Assembly: GCA_046583095.1 (NCBI GenBank) | Contig: JAYGDB010000078.1 | Coordinates: forward strand, 11,857-75,856 | DNA from: JAJDAN01 sp046583095 | GTDB lineage: Bacteria; Myxococcota_A; UBA9160; UBA4427 | DNA length: 64,000 nucleotides | Direction: 5' to 3' | Part shown: piece after piece, positions 17,618-26,720 of the stretch | Position numbering within the stretch: the first letter of the stretch is position 1 | Layout of the letters: each line of letters opens with the position of its first letter | Made by a program: the position numbers and the translations under genes | Notes under the pieces: model-generated | Seen by the model: only the letters and a program-made list of their open reading frames with translations | The model's database searches: none | Told to the model about the DNA's origin: nothing

Positions 17618-17658
17618 CCCGGGGCGGGCCGATGACGGTCCGCCCCGGGTTCTTTTTT
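17618..17658 (+). terminator. Strong intrinsic terminator after the IPTL-CTERM-like gene
   Basis: A ten-base perfect stem CCCGGGGCGG/CCGCCCCGGG with a 12-base loop, followed by TTCTTTTTT, starting 27 bases after the stop codon. It is the clearest factor-independent terminator in the window. Confidence 0.9.
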
Positions 17659-18036
17659 GGAGGCTCTCTGCTCTCCTCTAGCCGACGCATCCGCACGTTC
17701 CCGACCTTCACTCTCGGCTTTCGGCTCGTCCTGCTGGCGTTGGCACTGGGAGCTGTGGCGGCCCTCGCGTGCGCGGACGGGCGGGCGGGGGGCCCCCACC
17801 GTGGCATCGAGCAGCTCTGGAGGGACTTCACTGCGCTGCCGAGAGAGCGGGCTCTCGCGATCGCTGGAGATCCCGACGGGCTCTGGGTCGCTGGCGCCGC
17901 GGGAGGAGAGCCCTCTCAGGAGGCCGCCGAGGCGCGGGCCCTCGAGGTATGTGCTGGCAAGCGAGCGACTCGGCGCCTGCAGATGCCCTGCCGGCTCTAC
18001 GCGACCGGCGAAGAGATCGTCTGGCGCGCCTGGTAG
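17632..18036 (+). CDS. Small exported hypothetical protein (start uncertain)
   Basis: Up to 134 residues. A leader-like hydrophobic stretch (FRLVLLALALGAVAALACADG, about residues 30-50 of the long form) precedes a small domain with two cysteines and the ending CRLYATGEEIVWRAW, a pattern seen in small proteobacterial exported proteins. The only ATG (17632) lies inside the terminator stem of the previous gene, which is implausible. GGAGG at 17659 could serve a CTG at 17668, giving a shorter protein that keeps the leader. The stop is clear and composition is gene-like, but no family was recognised. Confidence 0.45.
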   Translation: MTVRPGFFFGGSLLSSSRRIRTFPTFTLGFRLVLLALALGAVAALACADGRAGGPHRGIEQLWRDFTALPRERALAIAGDPDGLWVAGAAGGEPSQEAAEARALEVCAGKRATRRLQMPCRLYATGEEIVWRAW

Positions 18037-18050
18037 GCCGGCCGAGCCCC

Positions 18051-19337
18051 TCAGCGCTTGCGGCGATTCTCGTCCCCGGCCTTCGCCTTATCTTCCCCGG
18101 CCTTCGCCTTATCTTCCCCGGCCTTCGGCTTCCTGTCCCGGGGTAGGACGGTTCTCTTCGGAGGCATGTGGGCCCTCTCGCGCGCTTCCTGCGAAAGCGG
18201 CGACCCTGCGATCCAGGCATCGGCTGCGCTCTCGTCCTTCTCGCGCCAACGCCTCGCGATCGTAATGTACGACAGCTCACGCCGGTCCTCGTCCACGATG
18301 AGCGCAACCCACGCCATGGCCTCGACGGGCGTCTCCCAGGAGATCCGCATCGAGTACAGTTCGGCAACAGCTCCGAACCAGGGTTCGGTGTTCTCGCGGC
18401 CGATCGAGGCTGCCCAAGCATACGCGGCGTCGCCGTCGAGGTAGATCCACCGCCGATATGCATCGCGGACGGCGGCGTCTCGCACCCTGCCGGCGGGGGC
18501 ATGTGAGAGCCACTGCAGAGCCGCGGGACCATCGTGGGCCGCCCAGCGTTCTCCGATCATCTTCAGCATGTCCGAGCCGAAGGGCCCGTCGCAATGGGCC
18601 TCGCAAAAGGCTGCGCCGGCAGCTGGATCGATTTTGGTGAGCTCCGAAGCCATCTGACGGAAGGCGTTCAGCTTGAATTTCTTGGGCTCGTCGGGAATCG
18701 ACTCCGCCCAGCGCATGGCGGACTCGGCCCCATCCTGCTGGATCTTCTTGCGTGCAAAGACCGACAAGGCCCGCTGCCGCTCGAAGCCTATGCCGAGATT
18801 CCGGATGTAGTCCGTCAGACCCGGCTCGCCCGAGTCGAACCAGCCGCGCACGAAGGCGACCTGTAGGGCCTTTGTGTTCAGGCTCGGCGCGACCATGAGC
18901 GGAGCGAATCCCTTCAACGCGGCGGCAGGGTCCTGCTTGGCCCACGTCTCCAGGGCCGACATGCCCGCCGCCATGCGCAAACCGGCCGGGGGCCTCGTAA
19001 GCGCCCAGCTGAAAGCCTTCGCGGGCTCGTACTTTGCCCACACACGCACCAGGAGCTCCATCTCTGCGGCGCCAACATCGACGGACGGATCGGAGAGTGC
19101 AGCGATGGTCCCAGGGATCGCCTCAGGCCCGAGAATGGGCAGTAGATGGGAGAGCTTCTGGATCCGCTTGAAGGGGTCGCGCTCGGAGAGCGCCAGCACG
19201 ATCGCCCCCTTCGACTCGACCCCCTTCGGCGGAGGCGCGACAGCCCGCGGCTCGGGACCACAGGCAGCGATCGAGAAAGCAAGCAGAAGCCCTGCGGTCA
19301 CGCAGGGCCCGACAGCCCCATACATCGTCGTCTTCAT
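18051..19337 (-). CDS. Helical-repeat lipoprotein with Lys-rich tandem-repeat tail
   Basis: 428 residues. A lipoprotein signal (AFSIAACGPE, Cys26) is followed by alpha-helical repeats of about 30-40 residues built around W..DP.AA..W patterns, such as LETWAKQDPAAALKGFA near 130 and ERWAAHDGPAALQWLS near 265. The C-terminal 25 residues are Lys/Asp/Glu repeats encoded by a 21-base tandem repeat. The overall plan resembles solenoid proteins of unknown function. It is divergent from the spermidine-synthase-like gene with 68 bases between starts, and convergent with the small gene ending at 18036. The function cannot be given. Confidence 0.7.
   Translation of the reverse strand: MKTTMYGAVGPCVTAGLLLAFSIAACGPEPRAVAPPPKGVESKGAIVLALSERDPFKRIQKLSHLLPILGPEAIPGTIAALSDPSVDVGAAEMELLVRVWAKYEPAKAFSWALTRPPAGLRMAAGMSALETWAKQDPAAALKGFAPLMVAPSLNTKALQVAFVRGWFDSGEPGLTDYIRNLGIGFERQRALSVFARKKIQQDGAESAMRWAESIPDEPKKFKLNAFRQMASELTKIDPAAGAAFCEAHCDGPFGSDMLKMIGERWAAHDGPAALQWLSHAPAGRVRDAAVRDAYRRWIYLDGDAAYAWAASIGRENTEPWFGAVAELYSMRISWETPVEAMAWVALIVDEDRRELSYITIARRWREKDESAADAWIAGSPLSQEARERAHMPPKRTVLPRDRKPKAGEDKAKAGEDKAKAGDENRRKR
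18084..18125 (-). repeat. In-frame 21-bp tandem repeat, two perfect copies plus a degenerate third
   Basis: Encodes KAGEDKA twice (residues 405-418 of the lipoprotein), followed by the related KAGDENR. The period is a multiple of three, so copy-number changes would keep the frame. Confidence 0.85.
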
Positions 19338-19345
19338 GACGCGCG

Positions 19346-19351
19346 AGTGTA
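19346..19351 (-). promoter_or_regulatory. Putative -10 (TACACT), leaderless start of the repeat-tailed lipoprotein
   Basis: TACACT ends eight bases before the ATG at 19337, and no Shine-Dalgarno sequence fits between. Confidence 0.45.
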
Positions 19352-19405
19352 AGTTCGGATCCAGCGATCCGCTATCGCGACAGATAGCAGTCGCACGCTG
19401 CTTGA

Positions 19406-22252
19406 GTGAGGATTCTCGACGTGGTCCAAACGGCTGCCCTCGCCCTCACGGTTCTGACCGGCTTCACGGCCCTGGTCTATCAAGTCGCCTGGCAGAACTA
19501 CCTCGCTGTGCTGCTGGGCTCTCACGCCGAAGCAACCGCCGCGGTTCTCGGGATCTTCCTGGGCGGACTCTCTCTGGGATACGCGCTGTTCGGCCGGGTG
19601 TCAGGGTGGCTCGTCTCACGCTCGGCCGAGGCGGGGCGCCGCACTCCGCTCCTCGAGGCCTATGGCCTGGTCGAGGTGGGGATCGGGGTCTACGCCCTGG
19701 CCTTCCCCTGGGTCTTCTCCGGCGTTCAGGTGCTCTCGCTGGGGCTGCCCGGATCGGCTGAAGGCGCAACCTTCGCCATCGACGTCCTGCTGACGGTGCT
19801 GCTCATCGGTCCGCCGACCCTGCTGATGGGCGGGACGGTTCCGCTGCTCACCCAGGGCCTCTCGCGTTCTCTCGACGACGCCACGCGGCTTCACGCGTTC
19901 GTCTACGGGTTCAATACCGTGGGCGCATTCGGTGGTGCCCTCGCCGCCGGGCTGTACCTGATTCCCGAGCTGGGCCTGCGCGACTGCGTCGTCGCGATGG
20001 GGGCGGTCAACATTGGGGCCGGGATCGTCTTCATGCTTCTCGGAAGGCTGCCGAGCGCCGCCCGAACATCTGACCCTCGAGGCCAGGGCACCGCTCCCGC
20101 GCACTTCCACCGCTATGCGCTGGTCGCGGGGCTGGGCGGCTTCTCGATGATGACGCTGCAGACCGCACTGAACCGGATCGGCGCGCTTTCCCTGGGCGCC
20201 TCGCACTTCACGTTCGCGATGGTCGTGGCGGTATTCGTTCTCAGCATCGCCCTCGGAAGCCTTGCCGTGACCGCTCTCCGCGAAATCCGCCCCAGCTACC
20301 TGGTCGCATCCCAGTGGCTGCTCGTCGTGATCTTGCTGGCCGCCTACACCTCCGTCCCCGACGCACCCTACTGGGCCTCGCGCGTGCGACTCGACTACCC
20401 GGGTGCAGCCGAGAACTTCTACCCCTTCCATCTCCGCATCTTCTGTTGGAGCCTGCTGCTGCTCGTCCTTCCCGTGAGCCTGTCGGGCGCAAGCCTGCCA
20501 CTCATCTTCCATCACCTCCGACGCGAGGTCGGCGAACTCGGCACGACGGCGGGTCGTCTCTACGCCTGGAACACCTTGGGGTCGCTGCTCGGTGCCCTGC
20601 TCGGCGGCTACCTGCTCCTCTTGTGGCTCGACCTCCACCACACCTATCGGATCGCGGTCGGAGCCCTGGCGATCGGCGCCGCACTGCTGACCCACCTCGT
20701 CCATCCCCGAACCGCGCGTTGGGCCTACGGAGCGCTCGCGGCCGTGCTCGCGCTGCTCTTCCTCGCCCCTGCGTGGCCAGCAACAAAGCTCACCAGCGGC
20801 CTGTTTCGCGGAGCTGCTGTGCGCGATAGCCGCGGGCTCGGGCCCGATGCGTTCATCGAGTGGGGTTGGGCAATCTCGCGGGGGGGGATGGAGATCGCCT
20901 TCTACGACGACGATCCGTCCAGCTCGGTCGCGGTGATTGCTCATCCGGACAGGCCGGAGAGGGGCATCGCGGTGATCAACAACGGCAAGTCGGATGGGAA
21001 GCTTCCGGGCGATGAGCTGACAATGGGACTCCTCGCTCTCGTGCCCGCGATCCTCAGCGACTCGCCCCAGCGCGCCTTCGTGATCGGATACGGAACCGGG
21101 TATACGGTGGGAATCCTTTCGCAGCTTGCAAGCGCACAGGAAGTGGTGGTCGCCGAGATCTCCTCGGGAGTCATCGAAGCCGCACCCCTCTTCGAGCCCT
21201 ACAACTTCCACGCAGCGGGCAGTGCGAAGACTCGAATCATCCGCAGCGATGCGTACCGTGCGCTGCTTCGCAGCTCCGGCCGCTACGACGTGATCGTCTC
21301 CGAGCCGACGAATCCGTGGGTCGCGGGCGTCGAGATGCTTTACAGCCGCGAGTTCCTGCAAGCGGCTCGCAACCGCCTGACGCCGGGCGGAATCTACGTG
21401 CAGTGGTTCCATCTCTACGAGATGGACGACGCGACGGTCGCACTCGTCCTCAACACCTACCGACAGGCATTCGAGCGCGTATCGGTCTGGGCGTCCACAC
21501 CTAGCGACGTCATCATCGTCGGCTGGAACGACGACGAGGCCGTCCCGGATCTCGTCGCGATGGAGCGGCGCTTCGGACAGGACGACTACTCTGGCCTCTT
21601 CGCCACCCTCGGCATCGACAGCTTCCCCGAACTTCTCGCCCACGAAGTGATCCCCGCCGGCGCGCTCGCGGGAACCGAGCTCCCGCCGCGGGTCCACACG
21701 CTGCTGCATCCGATCCTGAGCCACTCCGCCGCCCAGGCCTTCTTCGCGGGTGAGACCGGGCGGCTGCCAACCACGAATCGCGGCGCGGGCGCTCGCGCCG
21801 GCGCCGAGAACTCGCTCGTCCGCCGCTACCTGGCGGGGCTCCCGGAGGGCGCGCGAGCCACGGCTCTCGAAACCATCACGAGAGAGACCTGCGACCACTA
21901 CATCACCCCGTGTCTCACCTGGACGGCCCGCTGGAGGCATGACGAGCCGGATTCCCCAGCCCTCGCCCGACTCCTTTACGAGCTCCGCAGCAAGAACGCG
22001 AGCCATGCCAAGTCGTTTTCCGAGGCCAACCTCCAGCAGATCTCTCCGCTGTTCGGACCGACTGGGATCACCGGTATCCCCCTCTCCTTCGAGGCGGCGA
22101 CCTGGGTGCTCGACCTCTTCGACCGCTTCTACCACCACGGAGCGCCTTTCGACTCCCGTGGGCTCTTCAACGCATGGAGACGTTGCCGAATGGACCCCCG
22201 CTGCGGGAGTGAACTCCCACGAATCCGCCAGATCGGTCTCCCAGCCGAGTAG
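19406..22252 (+). CDS. Fused membrane (MFS-like)/spermidine-synthase-like protein
   Basis: 948 residues, GTG start. Residues 1-470 hold about 13 membrane segments with repeated LLMGGTVPLLTQGL and SGASLPLIFHHL motifs, each followed by Y..N..G...G, the hallmark of fused MFS/spermidine-synthase proteins. The soluble half (about 480-850) has a Rossmann methyltransferase-like fold: FVIGYGTGYTVGIL as SAM/dcSAM site, VVVAEISSGVIEAA as the acidic strand-2 loop, and DVIVSEPTNPWVAG. Whether it makes a polyamine or another aminopropyl product is unknown; these fusions lack demonstrated substrates as far as I know. A downstream neighbour is a hybrid kinase on the same strand. Confidence 0.85.
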   Translation: MRILDVVQTAALALTVLTGFTALVYQVAWQNYLAVLLGSHAEATAAVLGIFLGGLSLGYALFGRVSGWLVSRSAEAGRRTPLLEAYGLVEVGIGVYALAFPWVFSGVQVLSLGLPGSAEGATFAIDVLLTVLLIGPPTLLMGGTVPLLTQGLSRSLDDATRLHAFVYGFNTVGAFGGALAAGLYLIPELGLRDCVVAMGAVNIGAGIVFMLLGRLPSAARTSDPRGQGTAPAHFHRYALVAGLGGFSMMTLQTALNRIGALSLGASHFTFAMVVAVFVLSIALGSLAVTALREIRPSYLVASQWLLVVILLAAYTSVPDAPYWASRVRLDYPGAAENFYPFHLRIFCWSLLLLVLPVSLSGASLPLIFHHLRREVGELGTTAGRLYAWNTLGSLLGALLGGYLLLLWLDLHHTYRIAVGALAIGAALLTHLVHPRTARWAYGALAAVLALLFLAPAWPATKLTSGLFRGAAVRDSRGLGPDAFIEWGWAISRGGMEIAFYDDDPSSSVAVIAHPDRPERGIAVINNGKSDGKLPGDELTMGLLALVPAILSDSPQRAFVIGYGTGYTVGILSQLASAQEVVVAEISSGVIEAAPLFEPYNFHAAGSAKTRIIRSDAYRALLRSSGRYDVIVSEPTNPWVAGVEMLYSREFLQAARNRLTPGGIYVQWFHLYEMDDATVALVLNTYRQAFERVSVWASTPSDVIIVGWNDDEAVPDLVAMERRFGQDDYSGLFATLGIDSFPELLAHEVIPAGALAGTELPPRVHTLLHPILSHSAAQAFFAGETGRLPTTNRGAGARAGAENSLVRRYLAGLPEGARATALETITRETCDHYITPCLTWTARWRHDEPDSPALARLLYELRSKNASHAKSFSEANLQQISPLFGPTGITGIPLSFEAATWVLDLFDRFYHHGAPFDSRGLFNAWRRCRMDPRCGSELPRIRQIGLPAE

Positions 22253-22316
22253 CAGCGCCGACTCGCCGTGGGTCCTGTATGCTTTTCGAGGGGGGGGAAC
22301 AGCGGGAGTCGCCAAG

Positions 22317-24362
22317 ATGAGCGCTGGAAACCGCAACCACGAGAAACCCGTTAATCGGCTGAACGCTCTGATCGAGCGCCTGATGCCCCCGGCGAAATCC
22401 GACGCGCCGCTTCCCGTCCGACCGGAGCGCTTCGATCGGATCATGGGTGCCCTCGAGCACCTCGACCTCTGGGTCTGCGAGTTCGACAACCACGGCCGCA
22501 TGGTCTACTCGAGCCCGAACGTCGAGTCCATCCTCGGCTTCTCCGTCGAGGAATGCCTCAACCAGAGCGTGGAGATGCATCCGGATGATCTCGCTTCCAT
22601 CCTCGACGCCGGCCGCCAACTACGAACGACCGGAGAGCCGGTCCGAAACGTCGCCCGCACCCTGCACAAACAGGGTCATTGGCTCTGGATCGATAGCTGC
22701 ATCCTGGGCTGGTATCCGATCGAGGGCGGCGACTTCCACACCATCACGCTCAACCGTGACATCACGGATCTCAAGAACGCCGAGGCCGCCCACGAGGAGA
22801 GCGAGACTCGCCGCAACGCAATCGCTCAGGTGAGTTGGGACATGATCAGCGAGATCAATCGGGCCGGAGAACCGACCTACATGTCGCCGGGTTGCGAGGA
22901 TGTGCTGGGGTACACGGCGAAAGACTTGATGGACTTCTCGGCCTGGTCACTCATCCACCCCGACGACGAAGTGAGACTCGCCCGCGAAATCGAGGAAGAA
23001 TTCGCAGCCAGCGACACGGGGCTTCGACCGGACCGGAGCATGAGTCGCACGCCGCTGGAGTGCCGACTTCGCCACCGCGACGGCCACTGGGTGTGGCTCG
23101 AGACGCTGGGGATTCCGTACACGCGGGCTGACGGCGAGGTCCGCTACGCAGCGGTCAGCCGCGACGTCACCGAGCGACGCGCGGCCGAGGAGACGCGACG
23201 AAAGCTCGAAGAGAGTCTGCAGCGAGCCCAGAAGCTCGAGAGCCTGGGCGTGCTGGCCGGCGGGATCGCCCACGACTTCAACAACCTCCTGACGCCGATC
23301 CTCGGTGCCGCACGACTCGGGCTGGAGGATCTGCCACCCGATTCGCCGGTGCGCGAACGGCTGCACAAGATCCAGCAGGCGGCGGGGCGGGCCGCTGCGC
23401 TGACCAGCCAGATGCTCTCCTACGCGGGCCAGAGCCCACTGCGCGTGGAACGGATCGACCTGTCGGCCTTGGTCGAGGAAATGCAGGCGCTCGTCTCTTC
23501 GTCGGTGGCTGGCAAGACGACCTTCGACCTCCAGCTGCAGAGAGATCTTCCGACCATCGAGGTCGAGGCGGCGCAGATCAGCCAGGTGGTGATGAACCTC
23601 GTCACCAATGCCGCGGAGTCGCAGAGCGATGGCGCGGGGAAGGTCACCGTGCGGACCGGAGTCGTGGACCTCGACACCCCGCCGGCGGATGCCCTCTTCG
23701 CCGACACGATGGAAACGGGTCAACACGTCTATCTAGAGATCAGCGACGCCGGCGCGGGAATGGATGAGGAGACCCGAGCTCGGATCTTCGACCCGTTCTT
23801 CACCACCAAGTTCGCGGGACGCGGCCTCGGCCTGGCGGCGGTGGCGGGAATCGTCCGGGCGCACCGGGGCGCCATCGAAGTCGAGAGTGAAGTGGGCCGG
23901 GGCACCTGCTTCCGGGTGCTGTTGCCGACCGTTTCGGGCGAGATCCCCCAGCCGAATCTGGAGCCGACCCCGATCAAGGGCTGGAAAACGACCGGAACGG
24001 CACTGGTGATCGACGATGACGAGGGCGTGCGGGAACTCGCCGAAGACGTGCTCCGCCGGGCGGGCATGACCGTGCTCACCGCCGGCGATGGCCACGAAGG
24101 TGTCAAGCTCTTCAACCTGCACGCGGACAGGATCCGTGTCGTCCTGCTCGACCGTACGATGCCCACCCTGAGCGGCTCCGACACCTTCGATGCAATTCGG
24201 GCTACGAAGCCCGACGCGAAAATCGTGCTGGTGAGCGGCTACTCGGAGGAGCGAGTCGCCGAGGAGTTGGCGACCCGCAATCCCTCCGGGTTCCTCAAGA
24301 AGCCGTTCATGCCCGAGGCGCTACTGGCACGGGTGCGAGAGGTCCTCGAGGGGTCCGCCTGA
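22317..24362 (+). CDS. Hybrid sensor histidine kinase, PAS-PAS-HisKA-HATPase-REC
   Basis: 681 residues, no membrane segment, so cytoplasmic. Two PAS domains (about 42-155 and 168-290) precede the DHp domain with phospho-acceptor His319 in GGIAHDFNNLLTPI. The ATPase domain has N430 (LVTNAAES), DAGAGM at 476 and FTTKFAGRGLGLA at 494. A C-terminal receiver domain (about 560-678) has phospho-acceptor Asp611 in LLDRTMP and Lys660. There is no DNA-binding output or Hpt domain and no neighbouring response regulator, so the output partner must be elsewhere. The start ATG has GGGAG eight bases upstream; the frame runs to 21750 but antisense-like. The signal is unknown; the PAS domains suggest a cytoplasmic ligand or redox cue. 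Confidence 0.92.
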   Translation: MSAGNRNHEKPVNRLNALIERLMPPAKSDAPLPVRPERFDRIMGALEHLDLWVCEFDNHGRMVYSSPNVESILGFSVEECLNQSVEMHPDDLASILDAGRQLRTTGEPVRNVARTLHKQGHWLWIDSCILGWYPIEGGDFHTITLNRDITDLKNAEAAHEESETRRNAIAQVSWDMISEINRAGEPTYMSPGCEDVLGYTAKDLMDFSAWSLIHPDDEVRLAREIEEEFAASDTGLRPDRSMSRTPLECRLRHRDGHWVWLETLGIPYTRADGEVRYAAVSRDVTERRAAEETRRKLEESLQRAQKLESLGVLAGGIAHDFNNLLTPILGAARLGLEDLPPDSPVRERLHKIQQAAGRAAALTSQMLSYAGQSPLRVERIDLSALVEEMQALVSSSVAGKTTFDLQLQRDLPTIEVEAAQISQVVMNLVTNAAESQSDGAGKVTVRTGVVDLDTPPADALFADTMETGQHVYLEISDAGAGMDEETRARIFDPFFTTKFAGRGLGLAAVAGIVRAHRGAIEVESEVGRGTCFRVLLPTVSGEIPQPNLEPTPIKGWKTTGTALVIDDDEGVRELAEDVLRRAGMTVLTAGDGHEGVKLFNLHADRIRVVLLDRTMPTLSGSDTFDAIRATKPDAKIVLVSGYSEERVAEELATRNPSGFLKKPFMPEALLARVREVLEGSA

Positions 24363-24379
24363 CGAACACGCTCACGAGC

Positions 24380-26671
24380 GTGTTGCGGGGCCTGGCACGG
24401 AGGCCCACCGCAAGCTGGGCCGCCGGGACGCTCTTCGTCCTGGCGATCGCGTGGCGTCGCTTCCTCGACGGCAGCCACAGCCCCTTCTCCGGCGATGTCG
24501 AGCAGTACCACTACCCGGTCAGCTTGGAACTCGCGCGCGCCTGGTCGGACGGCCGCCTGCCCCTCTGGACCGACCGGGTGTATCTCGGTTTTCCGTTCTT
24601 CGCCGATCCCCAGACCGCAGCGTGGTATCCCGGCACCCTGCTCGTCGTCGCGCTCGGTCCCCACCTCGGGTACGTCGTCTTCCTGTTCTTCCACTCGCTG
24701 CTGGCAGCAGCGGGTGCGACCGGGCTGGCGCGCTCTCACGGCTGCGCGTGGCCGGCCGCCTGGATGTCGGGGTTGATCGTCTCGCTCTGCGGCTACTTCG
24801 CCCACGAGATCCAGCATCCCGGTCTCTTCGCGATCCTGGCCTGGGTTCCCACCTGGCTGTGGGTGACCCATCGTGTCTTCCTGAAGCGGACGCCTGGTCG
24901 TATCGCAGTGGCCGCAGTCCCGGTTGCAATGATGATCTTCGCAGGCACGCTCCAGGTGCTGTTCGGCGCAGTGATCGTCTACGGCTTCTACGTCGCCGGC
25001 CTCGGCCTGGACGCGCGACGCGACCGAGGTGGCCCGGATGCGCTGCGGGGAGTCGCGGCCTCGCTCGCCTCCCCCCTCCTCGGTCTCTGCCTCGCTGCCG
25101 TGGTCGTAGTCCCCACCCTCGCGCACTTTCCCTACACCGCCCGGGCCCTCGGCATGACCTATGCGTTCGGCTCCATGGGATCCGTACCGCCACTGCAGCT
25201 ACTGAGCACCTTCTTCGAGTCGGCGCCGGCGCTGCTCGGCGGCGCTTCCGATTTCGACGCCACATCCTTCTACGTCGGCGCGCTGAGTCTGCCCCTGGCA
25301 GTCGTCGCGCTCTCGGGTGTGCGTCGTGTGGTCCCCGTCGCGCTGGCGTTGTGCCTGATCGCAATCGCGGTCGTCGCCATGGGGGAGCACGGCAGCCTCC
25401 ATCCCCTGCTGTACTCGTGGATGCCGGACGCGCTGGGCGTCCTGCGCGGCATGGGTCGCGCGCTCGGCCCCGGCACGGTGTGCCTCGCGCTGTTGGCAGC
25501 CCTGGGCCTTCAGCGCCTCGGAGACCCGACCTCTCCGCTGCAGCGTCTCTTCGCGGCTCTGCTTCTCGTCGCCGCTGCAGCCCATGGCCTGGTTCTCTGG
25601 CTGGCGCCGGCGCCGCCCGGCTTCGCGAGCCTGGGTGGAACCCTCGTCCTGGCGGCGGCTTTCGGGTTGTGGATCGCGAGCCGGCGCCGCCCGCAGCTTC
25701 TCCAGCCCGGCCTCGCCGCCCTCGTGGTTCTCGACCTCCTCGCCTTCAGCCCGCTCGACGATGTCCTCCGGGAAGCACCCCCGCCGCCCAGCCACGAGCA
25801 CCTCGCGGGGAGCATGCCGGTGCTCGCCGATCTCGGCGCGGGCCTCTACGGAAACCCGGACGAGCGGATGCTGCTACTCGGGTTCGGTCCCAGGAACCTG
25901 CCGCTGATGCTGGGTCCCGATGGCGTCGGCGGCTACAACCCGCTCGTCCCGCTGCGCTACCTCGATTTCGTCAACCTGGTCGAGAACCACCGCCTGTTCG
26001 ACCGACGGCCGCTGAATCGCTTCGTGCACTTCGACCAACCCCAGCAACTCGGAGCCGGCCTCGTCGATGCCGCGGCGATTCGCTTCGTGATCAGCCCGGC
26101 CCCTCTCGATTTCGAAGGCCTGCACCTCCTGAAGGAATACCCCAAGCACCCCCTACGCAAGCTCAGCCCATACCTCTACGAGAACCAGAACGCGTTGCCG
26201 CGGGCCTACCTCGCCTATCGGACCCAACGCGCGACAACCAGCGAAGACCTCGAAAGACTCCTGACATCCGGCTTCGACGGCCACTACGCGACCGTCGTCG
26301 AAGCCGAGTCGGAGCCGCTCGATGGCCCCGCCGAGATCGAAGCGGTCGAGATGATCCGCGAGCGCCCGGAGGTGCTGCGCTTCGAGGTCGCGCCCGAGCA
26401 CCCCGCGATGCTCGTCGTTGCCAATGCCTGGTATCCGGGCTGGCGCGCATGGGTGGATGGAATCGAGTCCCCGGTTCTGCGGGTGAATGGGCTCTTCCGA
26501 GGAGTTGCACTGCCAGCCGGAGCGTGGCAGGTGGAGATGCGCTTCGAGCCCTGGAGCTTCCGAGCCGGCGCATTCGTCTCCATCGCCGCCGCCGTCCTGC
26601 TCGCAGCCCTGCTCGTCGCGGGGTCGAGAGCGGCTCGCCGCGCAATGCCGCTTGACCTCGAACACCGATGA
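24380..26671 (+). CDS. YfhO-like polytopic membrane protein
   Basis: 763 residues, GTG start 17 bases after the kinase stop. About 12 membrane segments span residues 10-460. A periplasmic-type domain (about 465-730) ends with the YfhO-characteristic LVVANAWYPGWRAWVDG and LFRGVALPAGAWQVEM motifs, followed by a last membrane helix. The N-terminal DGSHSPFSGDVEQYHYP and GRLPLWTDRVYLGFPFFADPQ motifs are typical of this family, which is related to GT-C glycosyltransferases and involved in glycosylation of cell-envelope polymers in Firmicutes. The substrate here is unknown. Confidence 0.82.
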   Translation: MLRGLARRPTASWAAGTLFVLAIAWRRFLDGSHSPFSGDVEQYHYPVSLELARAWSDGRLPLWTDRVYLGFPFFADPQTAAWYPGTLLVVALGPHLGYVVFLFFHSLLAAAGATGLARSHGCAWPAAWMSGLIVSLCGYFAHEIQHPGLFAILAWVPTWLWVTHRVFLKRTPGRIAVAAVPVAMMIFAGTLQVLFGAVIVYGFYVAGLGLDARRDRGGPDALRGVAASLASPLLGLCLAAVVVVPTLAHFPYTARALGMTYAFGSMGSVPPLQLLSTFFESAPALLGGASDFDATSFYVGALSLPLAVVALSGVRRVVPVALALCLIAIAVVAMGEHGSLHPLLYSWMPDALGVLRGMGRALGPGTVCLALLAALGLQRLGDPTSPLQRLFAALLLVAAAAHGLVLWLAPAPPGFASLGGTLVLAAAFGLWIASRRRPQLLQPGLAALVVLDLLAFSPLDDVLREAPPPPSHEHLAGSMPVLADLGAGLYGNPDERMLLLGFGPRNLPLMLGPDGVGGYNPLVPLRYLDFVNLVENHRLFDRRPLNRFVHFDQPQQLGAGLVDAAAIRFVISPAPLDFEGLHLLKEYPKHPLRKLSPYLYENQNALPRAYLAYRTQRATTSEDLERLLTSGFDGHYATVVEAESEPLDGPAEIEAVEMIRERPEVLRFEVAPEHPAMLVVANAWYPGWRAWVDGIESPVLRVNGLFRGVALPAGAWQVEMRFEPWSFRAGAFVSIAAAVLLAALLVAGSRAARRAMPLDLEHR

Positions 26672-26682
26672 AGTGGTAGCAT
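26652..26682 (+). promoter_or_regulatory. Possible promoter for the acetoacetate-decarboxylase-like gene
   Basis: TTGACC at 26652-26657 and TAGCAT at 26677-26682 are separated by 19 bases. The -10 lies 38 bases before the ATG. The element overlaps the end of the preceding gene. Confidence 0.4.
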
Positions 26683-26720
26683 CGACGTTGACTCCGCAAC
26701 CCACAACGAGGAGCAATCCC

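Noticed and set aside
19616..22501. A 961-codon open frame on the minus strand
   Set aside because: It is antisense to the fused spermidine-synthase-like gene, has no domain or signal sequence, and reflects G+C-rich third-position bias.
24451..26655. A 734-codon plus-strand frame parallel to the YfhO-like gene
   Set aside because: Out-of-frame overlap with extreme Arg/Pro/Gly content, typical of a shadow.
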